64,000 nt of DNA from Bacteroides caecimuris (GCF_001688725.2 NZ_CP015401.2:4534001-4598000); one strand, 5' to 3'; shown: positions 28,444 to 38,179, counted from the first letter of the stretch. Notes: a model not told the origin generated them from the letters alone. Numbers and translations: made by a program.

Positions 28444-29994
28444 ATGAACAAACCTATTAACCTTCTTGTAGGAGGCCTGACGCTGTTTGCCGCACAGGGT
28501 TGCAAGGCTCCGAAGCAAGTGCCTCAACAAGCAGAACATCCCAATATAATTTATGTATTCCCCGATCAATACCGTAATCAGGCGATGGGCTTTTGGAACC
28601 AGGGCGGATTCCGGGATAAAGTAAATTTTAAAGGAGACCCCGTGCATACTCCCAATTTGGATGCGTTTGCGCGTGAATCGATGGTACTGTCGTCTGCACA
28701 GAGCAATTGCCCGTTGAGTAGCCCTCATCGTGGAATGTTACTGACTGGTATGTACCCGAATAAAAGCGGCGTACCATTGAATTGTAACTCCTCACGTCCG
28801 ATCAGCTCCTTACGCGAAGACGCGGAATGTATTGGCGATGTATTCAGCAAAGCAGGTTACGACTGTGCCTATTTCGGTAAACTTCATGCCGACTTCCCGA
28901 CTCCGAACGATCCCGAACATCCGGGACAGTATGTAGAAGAGAAACGTCCGGCATGGGATGCTTATACTCCGAAAGAACGTCGTCATGGTTTTAATTACTG
29001 GTATTCTTACGGTACATTTGATGAACACAAGAACCCTCATTATTGGGATACGGATGGTAAGAGACATGATCCGAAAGAATGGTCGCCCCTGCATGAAGCA
29101 GGCAAGGTTGTTTCTTATCTGAAAAATGACGGTAACGTACGCGATACCAAGAAACCATTCTTTATTATGGTGGGCATGAATCCTCCCCATAGTCCGTACC
29201 GTTCTTTGAATGACTGCGAGGAACAGGATTTCAATCTTTATAAAGACCAGCCTTTGGATAGTCTGTTGATTCGCCCGAATGTAGATTTGAAGATGGAGAA
29301 GGCAGCATCCGCCCGCTATTATTTCGCCTCCGTAACCGGTGTGGACCGTGCTTTCGGTCAGATTCTGGAAACATTGAAAGAGATGGGATTAGATAAGAAC
29401 ACAATTGTCATCTTTGCTTCCGATCATGGTGAAACGATGTGCAGCCAGCGTACTGATGATCCGAAGAATTCCCCTTATTCTGAATCTATGAATATTCCGT
29501 TCCTAGTTCGTTTTCCCGGTAAGATTCAGCCGAGGGTGGATGATTTGTTGCTTTCCGCTCCTGATATTATGCCTACGATACTTGGCTTGTGCGGGCTGGG
29601 TGATTCGATTCCGGCAGAAGTGCAGGGACGTAATTTTGCTCCTCTTTTCTTCGATGAAAAGGCGGAAATTGTTCGTCCTACCGGTGCGCTGTATATACAG
29701 AATGTTGATGGTGATAAAGATGAAAATGGATTGGTGCAGACTTACTTCCCTTGTTCAAGAGGTATCAAGACGGCTCAATATACATTGGCTTTATATATCG
29801 ACCGTGATACGAAGCAATTGAAGAAAAGCCTTTTATTCGATGATGTGAAAGATCCCTATCAACTGCATAACTTGCCTTTGGAAGAAAATAAAGAGATTGT
29901 GGCGCAACTTTGCGGTGAAATGGGAGCTATGTTGAAGGAGATTAACGATCCTTGGTATACGGAAAAGATTTTGTCGGACAGGATTCCCTATTAG
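28444..29994 (+). CDS. S1-family sulfatase, Ser-type (glycosaminoglycan sulfatase)
   Basis: The enzyme removes sulfate esters from glycans. The 516-residue protein has a lipobox (TLFAAQGCKAP, Cys20). The formylglycine motif is Ser-type: S92-S-P-H-R-G (consensus S-x-P-x-R), so activation requires the radical-SAM enzyme anSME, as usual in Bacteroides. Metal ligands are visible as Asp41 (VFPDQYR) and FASDHGE. Context between GH88 and PL8 indicates action on chondroitin/dermatan sulfate. From memory, the B. thetaiotaomicron counterpart (BT3349) was characterised as a chondroitin 4-O-endosulfatase acting on polymer; that transfer is inference. The ATG at 28444 follows a 164-base spacer after GH88. 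Confidence 0.9.
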   Translation: MNKPINLLVGGLTLFAAQGCKAPKQVPQQAEHPNIIYVFPDQYRNQAMGFWNQGGFRDKVNFKGDPVHTPNLDAFARESMVLSSAQSNCPLSSPHRGMLLTGMYPNKSGVPLNCNSSRPISSLREDAECIGDVFSKAGYDCAYFGKLHADFPTPNDPEHPGQYVEEKRPAWDAYTPKERRHGFNYWYSYGTFDEHKNPHYWDTDGKRHDPKEWSPLHEAGKVVSYLKNDGNVRDTKKPFFIMVGMNPPHSPYRSLNDCEEQDFNLYKDQPLDSLLIRPNVDLKMEKAASARYYFASVTGVDRAFGQILETLKEMGLDKNTIVIFASDHGETMCSQRTDDPKNSPYSESMNIPFLVRFPGKIQPRVDDLLLSAPDIMPTILGLCGLGDSIPAEVQGRNFAPLFFDEKAEIVRPTGALYIQNVDGDKDENGLVQTYFPCSRGIKTAQYTLALYIDRDTKQLKKSLLFDDVKDPYQLHNLPLEENKEIVAQLCGEMGAMLKEINDPWYTEKILSDRIPY

Positions 29995-30107
29995 CGATTA
30001 GTAATTTATAAAACGCTGATTAACGCAAATAAGTGCCAATTTTAGGAGTAAATCTCTGCGACAATAATAGGTGTTAATCCGCATCCGCGTTTAAATTGAA
30101 AATAGTA

Positions 30108-32969
30108 ATGAAAAACAGTTGTTTTATAGTATTATTCCTTTTGGGAATCATTCCTTCAGCTTTCGCCCAATTCATCGGGTTTGAAGAGAAAGTACCCGAA
30201 GCATTTAAGGTTTCCGGAAAGGGTGAAGTGAAAATCTCTTCTCTTTTCTACAAGGAGGGTGAAAGTAGTTTGGAATGGGACTTTCAGCCCGGTTCTACGC
30301 TGGACATTCAAATTGCTCCTTTATCGTTGAATGCGAGAAATGAGAAGCAATTCGGCATTACCTTGTGGATGTATAATGAGAAACCGCAGCAGGATTCTAT
30401 TCGTTTTGAGTTTCTGAATAAGGCAGGAGAAGTCTCTTATTGGTTCTCTTATCGTTTACAGACAGCAGGTTGGCGGGCTTGTTGGATCTCTTTTGAGTAT
30501 ATGCAGGGAGATAAGAAAGATAAAAAAATCGTAGCCTATCGACTGGTTGCCCCGCAACGGAAGGGACGTATCTTTCTTGATCGTCTGACTTTCCCCGAAA
30601 AGAAAATGAATCTTCGTACTACTCCCGACCAGCAGTTGCCTGCCAATAATGGATTGTCTAATCGTGACCTATGGCATTGGTGTCTCGTGTGGAAATGGGA
30701 ACAACAGTCGTATGATATCCCTCTGCCTTCTAAATTGCCAAGCGGACAAAAGAAAGAATTGAAGACTATCGAACAACGTTTGACAGATTTCCTGGAAGTA
30801 AAGAAAGCACCGCAAGGAGCTATTAATGCTGCTTATAAGACATTTGAAAAGGCTGCAATTAGCCCGTCCATTGCCGGAACGGGATTTATAGGGACCCCTA
30901 TTGTTGCTCCTGACGAACAGGACAAGAAGAAAGGGGAGATGTCATGGAATGATATTGAAACCATGCTTTCCGGTTTTGCCTATGATGCTTATTATAATCA
31001 GAATGAAACGTCGAAGAAGAATTATTTCACCGTATTCGATTATGCTATTGACCAGGGATTTGCATACGGTAGCGGTATGGGTACCAATCACCATTATGGT
31101 TATCAGGTGCGTAAGATATATACGACTGCCTGGTTGATGCGCGATGCAATCTACAAGCATTCTCATCGGGAAGCTTATCTTTCTACATTGCGTTTTTGGG
31201 CTGCTTTGCAGGAAACCCGTCGGCCGTGTTCTCCAACGCGTGATGAATTATTGGATTCTTGGCACACGCTATTGATGGCGAAATTCATCTCTGCTATGAT
31301 GTTTCCCGATGCAAGAGAACAGGCGCAGGCTTTAAGTGGTTTGTCGCGTTGGTTATCTACTTCTTTGCGCTATACTCCGGGAACGATTGGTGGTATAAAA
31401 ATAGATGGCACGACTTTTCATCATGGTGGTTTCTATCCGGGATATACCACTGGAGTGCTTGCTACTGTAGGACAATATATCGCATTTACTAATGGCACAA
31501 GTTTTGAGCTGACAGAGGATGCACGTAAACACATGAAATCTGCTTTCATTGCTATGCGCAATTATTGCAATCTTTATGAGTGGGGTATCGGTATTAGTGG
31601 TCGCCATCCTTTTGGAGAGAAGATGGGAAGCGATGATATCGAAGCATTTGCTAATATAGCTTTGTCCGGCGATTTATCGGGCCAGGGAAATACGTTTGAT
31701 CGTGGACTGGCTGCCGACTATTTGCGTCTGATACGCAATAGTGATACTCCGAATGCACGTTTCTTTAAAAAGGAAGGGGTTCAGGCGGCACAGGCTCCAC
31801 AGGGATTCTTTGTGTATAATTACGGGTCGGCGGGTATTTTCCGTCGTGCGGACTGGATGGTGACGTTGAAAGGATATACAACCGATGTATGGGGAGCTGA
31901 AATCTATGCGAAGGATAATCGTTACGGACGTTATCAGAGTTACGGATCGGTACAGATTATGGGGAAAGGAAATCCTGTCTCACGTGCCGGAAGCGGCTTT
32001 GTACAAGAAGGATGGGATTGGAATCGCTTACCGGGTACAACGACTATTCATTTACCTTTCGAATTGCTTGATAGCCCGTTGAAGGGAACGACTATGGCTC
32101 ATTCTAAAGAAAATTTCTCCGGTAGCAGTTCTTTGAGTGGACAAAATGGAATGTTTGCCATGAAGCTGATGGAACGCGATTATGAGAACTTTACACCTGA
32201 TTTTGTGGCTCGTAAGTCTGTATTTTGTTTCGATAACCGGATGGTTTGTCTGGGTACGGGAATAACGAATTCAAATACGGAATATCCTACGGAGACCGCT
32301 CTTTTCCAGACGAAATATAATGGAAAAGACTCCAAAGTAGGAGAGGATAGCTATTGGTTGCATGATGGTTATGATAATTATTATCACGTGGTGGACGGAA
32401 CTGTTCGTTCACAGGTGGCAGAGCAGGAATCGCGACATGAAAAGACGCGGGCAATTACGAAAGGAAAGTTCTCCTCTGCTTGGATCGAACATGGAAAAGC
32501 TCCGAAGAATGCAACTTATGAATATATGGTCTTGATACAACCTTCTGTTTCCGATCTTGACGAACTGCGTAAGGCTGCTCCATACGAAGTGTTGCAACGC
32601 GATCAGACTGCCCACGTTGTTTATGATAAAAAAACAGGTATTATGGCGTATGCTGCTTTTGAAGCTTATCAGCCTGCCGATGATAACGTGTTCGCCGCTA
32701 TTCCTGCGGAAACGATGGTGATGTATGCAAAGGCATCTGATAAAGGTATCCGTCTGAGCGTCTGTGATCCGAATCTGAATATAAGAGAGAAGACATATAC
32801 AACGAAAGAACCTAGTCGTCCTATCCGTAAGGAGATACGGCTTAAAGGACATTGGACATTGACAAGTCCGATGGAGAATGTACGGTTGGAACAACAGGGA
32901 AATCAGACCGTAATGACGGTAACCTGCCAGCATGGACAGCCGGTTGAGATGCTCATGGAAAATAAATGA
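30108..32969 (+). CDS. PL8 polysaccharide lyase (chondroitin/hyaluronan lyase)
   Basis: PL8 lyases cleave chondroitin sulfate, dermatan or hyaluronan by beta-elimination, making the unsaturated disaccharides used by GH88. The signal peptide is MKNSCFIVLFLLGIIPSAFA. The order is an N-terminal jelly-roll domain (to about residue 170, as in chondroitinase ABC), an (alpha/alpha) toroid (about 180-560), and antiparallel beta-sandwich domains to the end (953 residues). Residues counted from ATG 30108 line up with the P. vulgaris ABC lyase catalytic set by spacing: His439 and Tyr446 (DGTTFHHGGFYPGY), Arg499 (ISGRHPFG) and Glu598 (VWGAEIYAKDN). The frame runs up to a TTG at 30096, but ATG 30108 gives a clean signal. 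It is the last gene of the cassette, before the hairpin at 33042-33132. Confidence 0.93.
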   Translation: MKNSCFIVLFLLGIIPSAFAQFIGFEEKVPEAFKVSGKGEVKISSLFYKEGESSLEWDFQPGSTLDIQIAPLSLNARNEKQFGITLWMYNEKPQQDSIRFEFLNKAGEVSYWFSYRLQTAGWRACWISFEYMQGDKKDKKIVAYRLVAPQRKGRIFLDRLTFPEKKMNLRTTPDQQLPANNGLSNRDLWHWCLVWKWEQQSYDIPLPSKLPSGQKKELKTIEQRLTDFLEVKKAPQGAINAAYKTFEKAAISPSIAGTGFIGTPIVAPDEQDKKKGEMSWNDIETMLSGFAYDAYYNQNETSKKNYFTVFDYAIDQGFAYGSGMGTNHHYGYQVRKIYTTAWLMRDAIYKHSHREAYLSTLRFWAALQETRRPCSPTRDELLDSWHTLLMAKFISAMMFPDAREQAQALSGLSRWLSTSLRYTPGTIGGIKIDGTTFHHGGFYPGYTTGVLATVGQYIAFTNGTSFELTEDARKHMKSAFIAMRNYCNLYEWGIGISGRHPFGEKMGSDDIEAFANIALSGDLSGQGNTFDRGLAADYLRLIRNSDTPNARFFKKEGVQAAQAPQGFFVYNYGSAGIFRRADWMVTLKGYTTDVWGAEIYAKDNRYGRYQSYGSVQIMGKGNPVSRAGSGFVQEGWDWNRLPGTTTIHLPFELLDSPLKGTTMAHSKENFSGSSSLSGQNGMFAMKLMERDYENFTPDFVARKSVFCFDNRMVCLGTGITNSNTEYPTETALFQTKYNGKDSKVGEDSYWLHDGYDNYYHVVDGTVRSQVAEQESRHEKTRAITKGKFSSAWIEHGKAPKNATYEYMVLIQPSVSDLDELRKAAPYEVLQRDQTAHVVYDKKTGIMAYAAFEAYQPADDNVFAAIPAETMVMYAKASDKGIRLSVCDPNLNIREKTYTTKEPSRPIRKEIRLKGHWTLTSPMENVRLEQQGNQTVMTVTCQHGQPVEMLMENK

Positions 32970-33041
32970 TGAGTGAATGAGATAAGAGAAAACAAGGATT
33001 TAAAGAGAGAGTATTGGGTTATTATGTTTCTATGAAAAAAG

Positions 33042-33132
33042 AGAGGCTGTATAAAAAATCGGTTCTATCCTTATTCCCCTCCTTCAGGAAGTAGGGGAGT
33101 TAAAGTTACAGACGATTTTTTATACAGCCTCT
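33042..33132. terminator. Long hairpin between the PL8 gene and cysS
   Basis: A 20-bp perfect inverted repeat (AGAGGCTGTATAAAAAATCG, arms 33042-33061 and 33113-33132) encloses a second, imperfect hairpin around CCCCTCCTTCAGGAAGTAGG. It lies between convergent genes and likely ends both transcripts. The AGAGGCTGT arm is shared with the hairpin at 36155-36191. Confidence 0.8.
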
Positions 33133-33172
33133 TTGTGTTTACTATGGCGTGGTTGAACACTTTCTTTTCTTA

Positions 33173-34654
33173 TTACTTATTCAGCCTCCATTCGAAACCA
33201 TCTTTCGTATCTTTGATTTCAAATCCGAGTGCTGTCAGTGTATTGCGGATTTCGTCGGAAGTAGCCCAGTCTTTGTTGGCTTTTGCTTTCATACGTTGTT
33301 CCAGTAGCATGTCCACTACCTTGCCGTAGGCTGCTTCACGGCCATCGGAAGAACCTTTTTCTTCTTTCAATCCCATGATGTCGAAGCTGAACAGATGGAA
33401 TGTTTCTTTCAAGTCTTTCAGGTCTTCGGCAGATATGGTGGCATTGCCGGCAATGATATTGTTGATGATGCGGGCACCTTCGAAAAGCTGTGCGATGACA
33501 ATCGGTGTGTTCAAGTCGTCATTCATTGCTTCATGGCATTTGGCGCGCAGTTCTTTCACATTGATTCCCGCAGAAGTTGCCGGTGCGGGAGTAATCTTAT
33601 CCAATGCGTCGATGGCTTCCATCAGTCGTTGCAGCCCTTTTTCCGCTGCTTGCAGTGCTTCATTGCTAAAGTCTACCGTGCTGCGGTAGTGAGCTTGCAG
33701 GATGAAGAAACGGATGGTCATTGGTGTGTAGGCTTGTGCCAGCAGCTTATGGGTGCCGTTGAAGAATTCGTCCAAGGTGATGAAGTTGCCGAGTGATTTG
33801 CCCATCTTGGTTCCGTTGATGGTAATCATGTTGTTGTGCATCCAGTAGTGGACCATGTCATCGCCTTGTGAGGCTACCGATTGTGCGATTTCACATTCAT
33901 GATGCGGGAAAATCAGGTCCATTCCTCCTCCGTGGATATCGAAGTGTTCGCCCAGGTATTTGCGCCCCATGGCGGTACATTCGGCGTGCCATCCGGGGAA
34001 ACCGTCGCTCCAGGGAGACGGCCAGCGCATGATGTGTTCCGGTTGTGCTTTTTTCCAAAGGGCGAAGTCGGCAGGATTGCGCTTTTCGCTTTGTCCGTCA
34101 AGATCGCGGGTGGTATTCAGTACATCGTCCAGATTGCGTCCGGATAGTTTTCCGTAATGGTGGTCTTTGTTGTATTTGGCTACGTCGAAGTAGACGGAGC
34201 CTTCGCTTTCATAGGCATATCCTGCATCCAGAATCTTCTGTACCAGTTGGGTTTGCTCGATGATATGCCCCGAGGCATGCGGCTCGATGCTTGGAGGGAG
34301 TACGTTCAGTGCTTCCATTGCTTTGTGGTAACGGTTCAGGAAATATTGGACAACCTCCATTGGCTCCAATTGTTCCAGGCGTGCCTTTTTGGCAATCTTG
34401 TCTTCTCCGTCGTCAGCATCATGTTCCAGATGTCCTACATCGGTAATGTTGCGTACGTAGCGTACTTTGTATCCTAGATGGGTGAGATAGCGGAATAATA
34501 CATCAAAAGTAATAGCCGGGCGGGCATGTCCTAGGTGGGCATCTCCGTAAACAGTCGGTCCGCACACGTACATGCCTACATGGGGGGCATGAAGCGGCAC
34601 GAAGGTCTCTTTCTTTCTGTCTAAGGTGTTGTAGATGGTAAGTTGATGTTCCAT
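33173..34654 (-). CDS. cysS: Cysteinyl-tRNA synthetase
   Basis: Class I synthetase that charges tRNA-Cys in the cytoplasm. The 493-residue length is normal. The HIGH motif variant is in [18 protein letters not shown] (about residues 29-46, with the zinc-ligand Cys31), the distal zinc site in [12 protein letters not shown] and HHECEIAQS, and the KMSKS motif is KMGKSLGN. The C-terminal helical domain and the [21 protein letters not shown] end are typical. The gene reads towards the PL8 hairpin, and a -7 box at 34684-34691 supports the start. Confidence 0.97.
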   Translation of the reverse strand: MEHQLTIYNTLDRKKETFVPLHAPHVGMYVCGPTVYGDAHLGHARPAITFDVLFRYLTHLGYKVRYVRNITDVGHLEHDADDGEDKIAKKARLEQLEPMEVVQYFLNRYHKAMEALNVLPPSIEPHASGHIIEQTQLVQKILDAGYAYESEGSVYFDVAKYNKDHHYGKLSGRNLDDVLNTTRDLDGQSEKRNPADFALWKKAQPEHIMRWPSPWSDGFPGWHAECTAMGRKYLGEHFDIHGGGMDLIFPHHECEIAQSVASQGDDMVHYWMHNNMITINGTKMGKSLGNFITLDEFFNGTHKLLAQAYTPMTIRFFILQAHYRSTVDFSNEALQAAEKGLQRLMEAIDALDKITPAPATSAGINVKELRAKCHEAMNDDLNTPIVIAQLFEGARIINNIIAGNATISAEDLKDLKETFHLFSFDIMGLKEEKGSSDGREAAYGKVVDMLLEQRMKAKANKDWATSDEIRNTLTALGFEIKDTKDGFEWRLNK

Positions 34655-34683
34655 AACATTTTATATTTGTTTTATTGGAGTGG

Positions 34684-34691
34684 CAAAGTTA
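34684..34691 (-). promoter_or_regulatory. -7 box upstream of cysS
   Basis: The minus strand reads TAACTTTG, matching TAnnTTTG, 30 bases before the cysS ATG. Confidence 0.5.
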
Positions 34692-34756
34692 GTATAAAAT
34701 TCGGATATGCGCCCTATCTTTGATGGGTTGATTTCAGCTCTTGCGTTGTTTTGGGA

Positions 34757-35569
34757 TCATTGTTGGCTGCAAAACTTATCGATAGCTTCCGCTACACCGT
34801 CTTCTTCGTTGCTTAGGGTGATGTAATTGGCTGCTTTTTTTACAGGTTCTTGTGCGTTTCCCATGGCAATCCCCAGTCCTGCAAACTGAATCATGGACAA
34901 ATCATTATAGCCATCTCCCATGGCTATGACTTCTTCTCGTGCTATTCCTATTTTTTTCAATAAGACAGCCAGGGAAAGGGCTTTGTCGATTCCTTGCGGG
35001 ACTAATTCGAGGAAATAGGGTTCTGAACGGAAAACATTGATGTGTCCTTGTAGCCGGAGGCTAAGTTCTGCTTCAAGCGGAATGAGTTTATCTGCGTCTC
35101 CTACGATGAGGCATTTGGCTACGGGAAGCGTGATGTCGGTGAGGAAGTCGTTTGTTTCCCGCACTGCCATTTTATTGAGGGAGGCCTCTTTCTGTACGTA
35201 TGGGTCTTGAGGGTTTTCTGTTATTATCTCTGCCCCGTCGTATGTCAATATGCTTAGCCGGTGGGTACGGGCGCATTCGTAGAGTACCGGAACCACTTCA
35301 TTGGGCAATACATTTTCATATACCGTCTCCTGGGTTTCCCAATTGATAATTTCACCTCCGTTATAGGAAAGGATGAAGCCTCCGAATTCATTCATCCTCA
35401 GTTCGTTGGCTAATGGTACAATGCCGTAGGTGGGCCGTCCGGAAGCTAATACGACTCGTATCCCTTGTTCTTGCATACGTATGAGGGTTTCCCTGTTGCG
35501 GGGAGTGATTTCTTTTTTAGAATTGGTGAGTGTGCCGTCAAGGTCGAGCACGATAAGCTTGTATTTCAT
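34757..35569 (-). CDS. Cof-type HAD-superfamily sugar-phosphate phosphatase
   Basis: A 270-residue cytoplasmic HAD phosphatase of the Cof/IIB type. Motif I is LIVLDLDGTLTNSKKE (nucleophile and acid Asp pair), motif II is VVLASGRP, and motif IV is AMGDGYNDLSMI; a large C2 cap lies between. The open frame extends upstream to 35740, but MKYKLIVLD at 35569 is the family start, and a -7 box at 35588-35595 lies in the extended part. Family members dephosphorylate sugar phosphates, FMN or PLP; the substrate here is unknown. It is a single gene upstream of cysS in the same direction. Confidence 0.9.
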   Translation of the reverse strand: MKYKLIVLDLDGTLTNSKKEITPRNRETLIRMQEQGIRVVLASGRPTYGIVPLANELRMNEFGGFILSYNGGEIINWETQETVYENVLPNEVVPVLYECARTHRLSILTYDGAEIITENPQDPYVQKEASLNKMAVRETNDFLTDITLPVAKCLIVGDADKLIPLEAELSLRLQGHINVFRSEPYFLELVPQGIDKALSLAVLLKKIGIAREEVIAMGDGYNDLSMIQFAGLGIAMGNAQEPVKKAANYITLSNEEDGVAEAIDKFCSQQ

Positions 35570-35587
35570 GTAGCGTTGTTTTGGGTG

Positions 35588-35595
35588 CAAAGATA
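35588..35595 (-). promoter_or_regulatory. -7 box upstream of the Cof-type phosphatase
   Basis: The minus strand reads TATCTTTG, matching TAnnTTTG, 18 bases before the ATG at 35569, giving a leader of about 10 bases. Confidence 0.5.
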
Positions 35596-35822
35596 GATGA
35601 AAAAAGTTTTTCTGCAAGGCGGTGGGGGAAAAAGTGGAAGTAGTTGTATTTGGCGTAGGCTTCCATACCGTCTGCCGACATGGAGCGGTGGTTCTCTTCA
35701 GGGGCATATAATTTTGGTTAACGTACGGATAAAAAAACAAAAAACATTCTCCTTCCGGAGCCTTCCCGACGATTCTGTTTTTTTGTCTTTTCGCCGCTTT
35801 TTCGCTGCTTTTCCGTCGCTTC

Positions 35823-35874
35823 TCCGTATCACCTCCGTATCACCTCCGTTTCAGGTCCGTTTCACCTCCGTTCC
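35823..35874. repeat. Degenerate 11-bp tandem repeat
   Basis: Four full units and one partial unit starting at 35823, 35834, 35845, 35856 and 35867 follow the pattern TCCGTWTCASS (for example TCCGTATCACC twice, TCCGTTTCAGG, TCCGTTTCACC). It is non-coding in any convincing gene. Confidence 0.8.
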
Positions 35875-35904
35875 AAAATTGGATAAATATTTACTTAATA
35901 TCTG

Positions 35905-36102
35905 TCAAGAAACGGAAATAAATGCTTCTTGAAGCGAGGATGAAGCGGAATGAAATGCTTTATTGTTAAAGGATGTAAATCGGCAGGCGGTTTGTTTCGT
36001 TTTCCAAAATGCGGACAGACTCTCTTTGGATGCGTTTGCATCCGTTAACAGAACGGGGCGTCTGTCGGGAAACTTTCTTCCGCCGGTGATTGTTGATAGC
36101 AT
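35905..36102 (-). CDS. Doubtful small ORF of 65 codons
   Basis: The frame reads MLSTITGGRKFPDRRPVLLT and is rich in Ser, Ala, Phe and Lys, with no domain or signal I recognise. No ribosome-binding site or -7 box was found before it. I have a weak memory of similar short ORFs scattered in Bacteroides intergenic regions, which would fit a repeat element rather than a protein gene. It is listed only so that the region is documented. Confidence 0.15.
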   Translation of the reverse strand: MLSTITGGRKFPDRRPVLLTDANASKESLSAFWKTKQTACRFTSFNNKAFHSASSSLQEAFISVS

Positions 36103-36154
36103 TGAAGCATAATTACGGTGCGATTGGGCGGGAGTGGCATCATGACCGGATGGA

Positions 36155-36191
36155 AAGAAGAGGCTGTCTGAAATTTAGACAGCCTCTTCTT
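36155..36191. terminator. Hairpin after the DUF4988 gene pair
   Basis: A 15-bp perfect inverted repeat (AAGAAGAGGCTGTCT, arms 36155-36169 and 36177-36191) has a 7-base loop and an AT-rich flank. It lies 27 bases after the stop of the leftmost DUF4988 gene on the minus strand. Confidence 0.8.
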
Positions 36192-36217
36192 CTTATTAGT
36201 AAACCGCTAAAAGAGTT

Positions 36218-38158
36218 TTATTCAATTGTTGCTCCATTGTTTATATAAGCAGGATCTTTAGTGAAAACACCGTTGATACAATCAATTTCTGTAAAAGGAA
36301 TGGTGCTCTCTTTCGATAATGTATTATTTACAGGTTTACATACATCACTATTGGCATAGTTCCAGTTTGTCTTTGTATCATACAAAATGTTGTCGGTTGT
36401 ATTAACTGTGGAACCTACATTCTTTAATTCATATAAATATGAAGTTATAGTGCTTTCGGAAGATATACAGAAAATATTATTTGTGTAGTTAATGTTGGCC
36501 TTATTTGCTTTGATAAATACATTACTGCCTTTGACATTGATAAAGCTGTTGTTCTTAATATTAACAGTCATAATAGCTTCATCTGTAGTATTGGTCTCTA
36601 TAGCCCAGTTGAATATCTGTATAGGGCTTACACTTGTCTTATGATATATGATATTGTTTTCGAAAACTAGTTTACCAAAAATGCTGGGTTTAGCAGTTTT
36701 TGTAGTATTAAAGAAAGCTATGTTGCCGGTATTCACAAATTCGAATAAAGAATTCTTGAATGTGATATTACCAATACCTACAGTAGTAGCACCTACGTAA
36801 TACATAGCTTTTGTTATATTAGTCATTTTGCAGTCTTCAATGGTCAGATTGGTAAATGTGGCATCGCCACTGGCCGGGCTATTAAATAAGTAGTTTGCGG
36901 CCCGTGCTTTAATGTTGATGTTCTTCAACAGAAGTTTTCCACTCTTTAAACTTAAATAAGCACTTTCTCCAAATTCTAGGTTTGGCCGTTCGTCAGGATA
37001 TTGCCCAACAATGACGATAGGAGCACCAATCGCTTTATTGGAATTGATAGTGAACGTACCTGTTCCTGTTAGGAACAGAATTGTTCCTTCGGATACACTT
37101 AACTCACTACTTATATCACTTGTTGCATTGCTGTCTATTATCTTACTTGTATAATTTTCAGGATTCAGAGTCTCTTCACCGATCTGAAGTTCTCCGGCTT
37201 CAAACATTGCTTTATAATCCGTACGATTCTTGACATTAACCTGGATTTTTGCAATCATCGCATACTTGCCGCTTGTTGCCAACACCGCAATATCAGTACT
37301 GTTATCAGCAGTGGCACGAGTCGTCATCCTTGCATCGGATGCAGGAGCAGTGACAACCAATACATTTTCTTTTCCAGCCTCCTTAGAGAATTTAGCACTC
37401 CATCCTTCCGGAGCAGTGATCATTGTATTTTCCACTCCTCTCATGGTCATTGTAAATTCTTTCGTTTCACCTGCGGAAAACTCTTGTATTTGTTCTAAAT
37501 CTTTAGCCGCAAAACTACATTCAAAGTCGCTGATGATAGGGATACGTATGGTTGGAGCATCCTCACCTGCAAGTGCCAAGACCAGTTCGTTGTTTTCCAC
37601 TGTTACACTCTTGAAGTTTTTGTCTTCTGCCGGAGCGGAACCGTCGCCCGTTGCGCTGACTTTGTCAGTAGTTCCTTCTTTGTATATATATTCATAGTTT
37701 TTTCCTCCGTCATAGCTAACCTGCCAGTAGCCTTCGCTATCTACGTTAAACGTAGGAGTTTTGCCACTCTCTCCATTAGCTTTCACAGGCTGTCCGTTTA
37801 CAGTCAGACGCTCCGGAGTTTCATTTTTGTTATAAAGAACAGTCCAGTAGCCCTCTGAGTCGATACCGATAATAGGGCATAACAAGTTATTGTCGTTTTT
37901 CATATATAGATTTACTGTCTTCCCATTGCTCAAAGTGAGTGTGTAGGAATCAGGCTTTTCCTCTATATTAGTAATAAATGTACCTTCATTATAGAGTTCG
38001 CGAAGGGCTTCCGTGTTGCTATTTATGTCACGTACTTGTGTCTCGAGTGCGGTGACGCGCTTTTTCAGTGCGTCTACATCATCTTCCAAATCGTCAATGT
38101 TGGTACATGCTATCAGACATACAGCCAATAACATGAACATACTCCATACTTTTTTCAT
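36218..38158 (-). CDS. DUF4988 coiled-coil lipoprotein with C-terminal beta-helix (DUF5123/DUF4957-like)
   Basis: A 646-residue secreted lipoprotein with the lipobox LLAVCLIACTN (Cys18). Residues about 20-60 are a heptad coiled coil (DDLEDDVDALKKRVTALETQ), followed by the DUF4988 module with repeated GYW units (IDSEGYWTVLYN, VDSEGYWQVSYDGG). A BACON/Ig-like region spans about 200-310. The C-terminal half (about 325-640) looks like a right-handed beta-helix: repeated short strands with Asn ladders (FTNLTIEDCKMTNIT, ITFKNSLFEFVN, VFENNIIYHKT, VNIKNNSFINV). Beta-helices of this kind bind or cleave polysaccharides, but no catalytic residues are recognisable, so no activity is assigned. It is downstream of and paralogous at the N-terminus to the next gene; the two form a likely operon ending at 36155-36191. 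Confidence 0.75.
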   Translation of the reverse strand: MKKVWSMFMLLAVCLIACTNIDDLEDDVDALKKRVTALETQVRDINSNTEALRELYNEGTFITNIEEKPDSYTLTLSNGKTVNLYMKNDNNLLCPIIGIDSEGYWTVLYNKNETPERLTVNGQPVKANGESGKTPTFNVDSEGYWQVSYDGGKNYEYIYKEGTTDKVSATGDGSAPAEDKNFKSVTVENNELVLALAGEDAPTIRIPIISDFECSFAAKDLEQIQEFSAGETKEFTMTMRGVENTMITAPEGWSAKFSKEAGKENVLVVTAPASDARMTTRATADNSTDIAVLATSGKYAMIAKIQVNVKNRTDYKAMFEAGELQIGEETLNPENYTSKIIDSNATSDISSELSVSEGTILFLTGTGTFTINSNKAIGAPIVIVGQYPDERPNLEFGESAYLSLKSGKLLLKNINIKARAANYLFNSPASGDATFTNLTIEDCKMTNITKAMYYVGATTVGIGNITFKNSLFEFVNTGNIAFFNTTKTAKPSIFGKLVFENNIIYHKTSVSPIQIFNWAIETNTTDEAIMTVNIKNNSFINVKGSNVFIKANKANINYTNNIFCISSESTITSYLYELKNVGSTVNTTDNILYDTKTNWNYANSDVCKPVNNTLSKESTIPFTEIDCINGVFTKDPAYINNGATIE

Positions 38159-38179
38159 GATTATATTGTTTTAAAGTTA

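Larger units (their letters stand above)
35570..36217. other. 648-base region without a convincing gene
   Basis: The region holds the -7 box of the phosphatase gene, a degenerate 11-bp tandem repeat (35823-35874), one weak 65-codon frame (35905-36102, minus) and a terminator (36155-36191). The base composition of 35760-35880 is unlike its surroundings: the plus strand is pyrimidine-rich. It may be an intergenic repeat element or carry an unrecognised RNA. Confidence 0.5.

Noticed and set aside
35570..35740. Extended N-terminus of the Cof-type phosphatase
   Set aside because: The HAD domain begins at MKYKLIVLD and the upstream part contains a promoter-like box.
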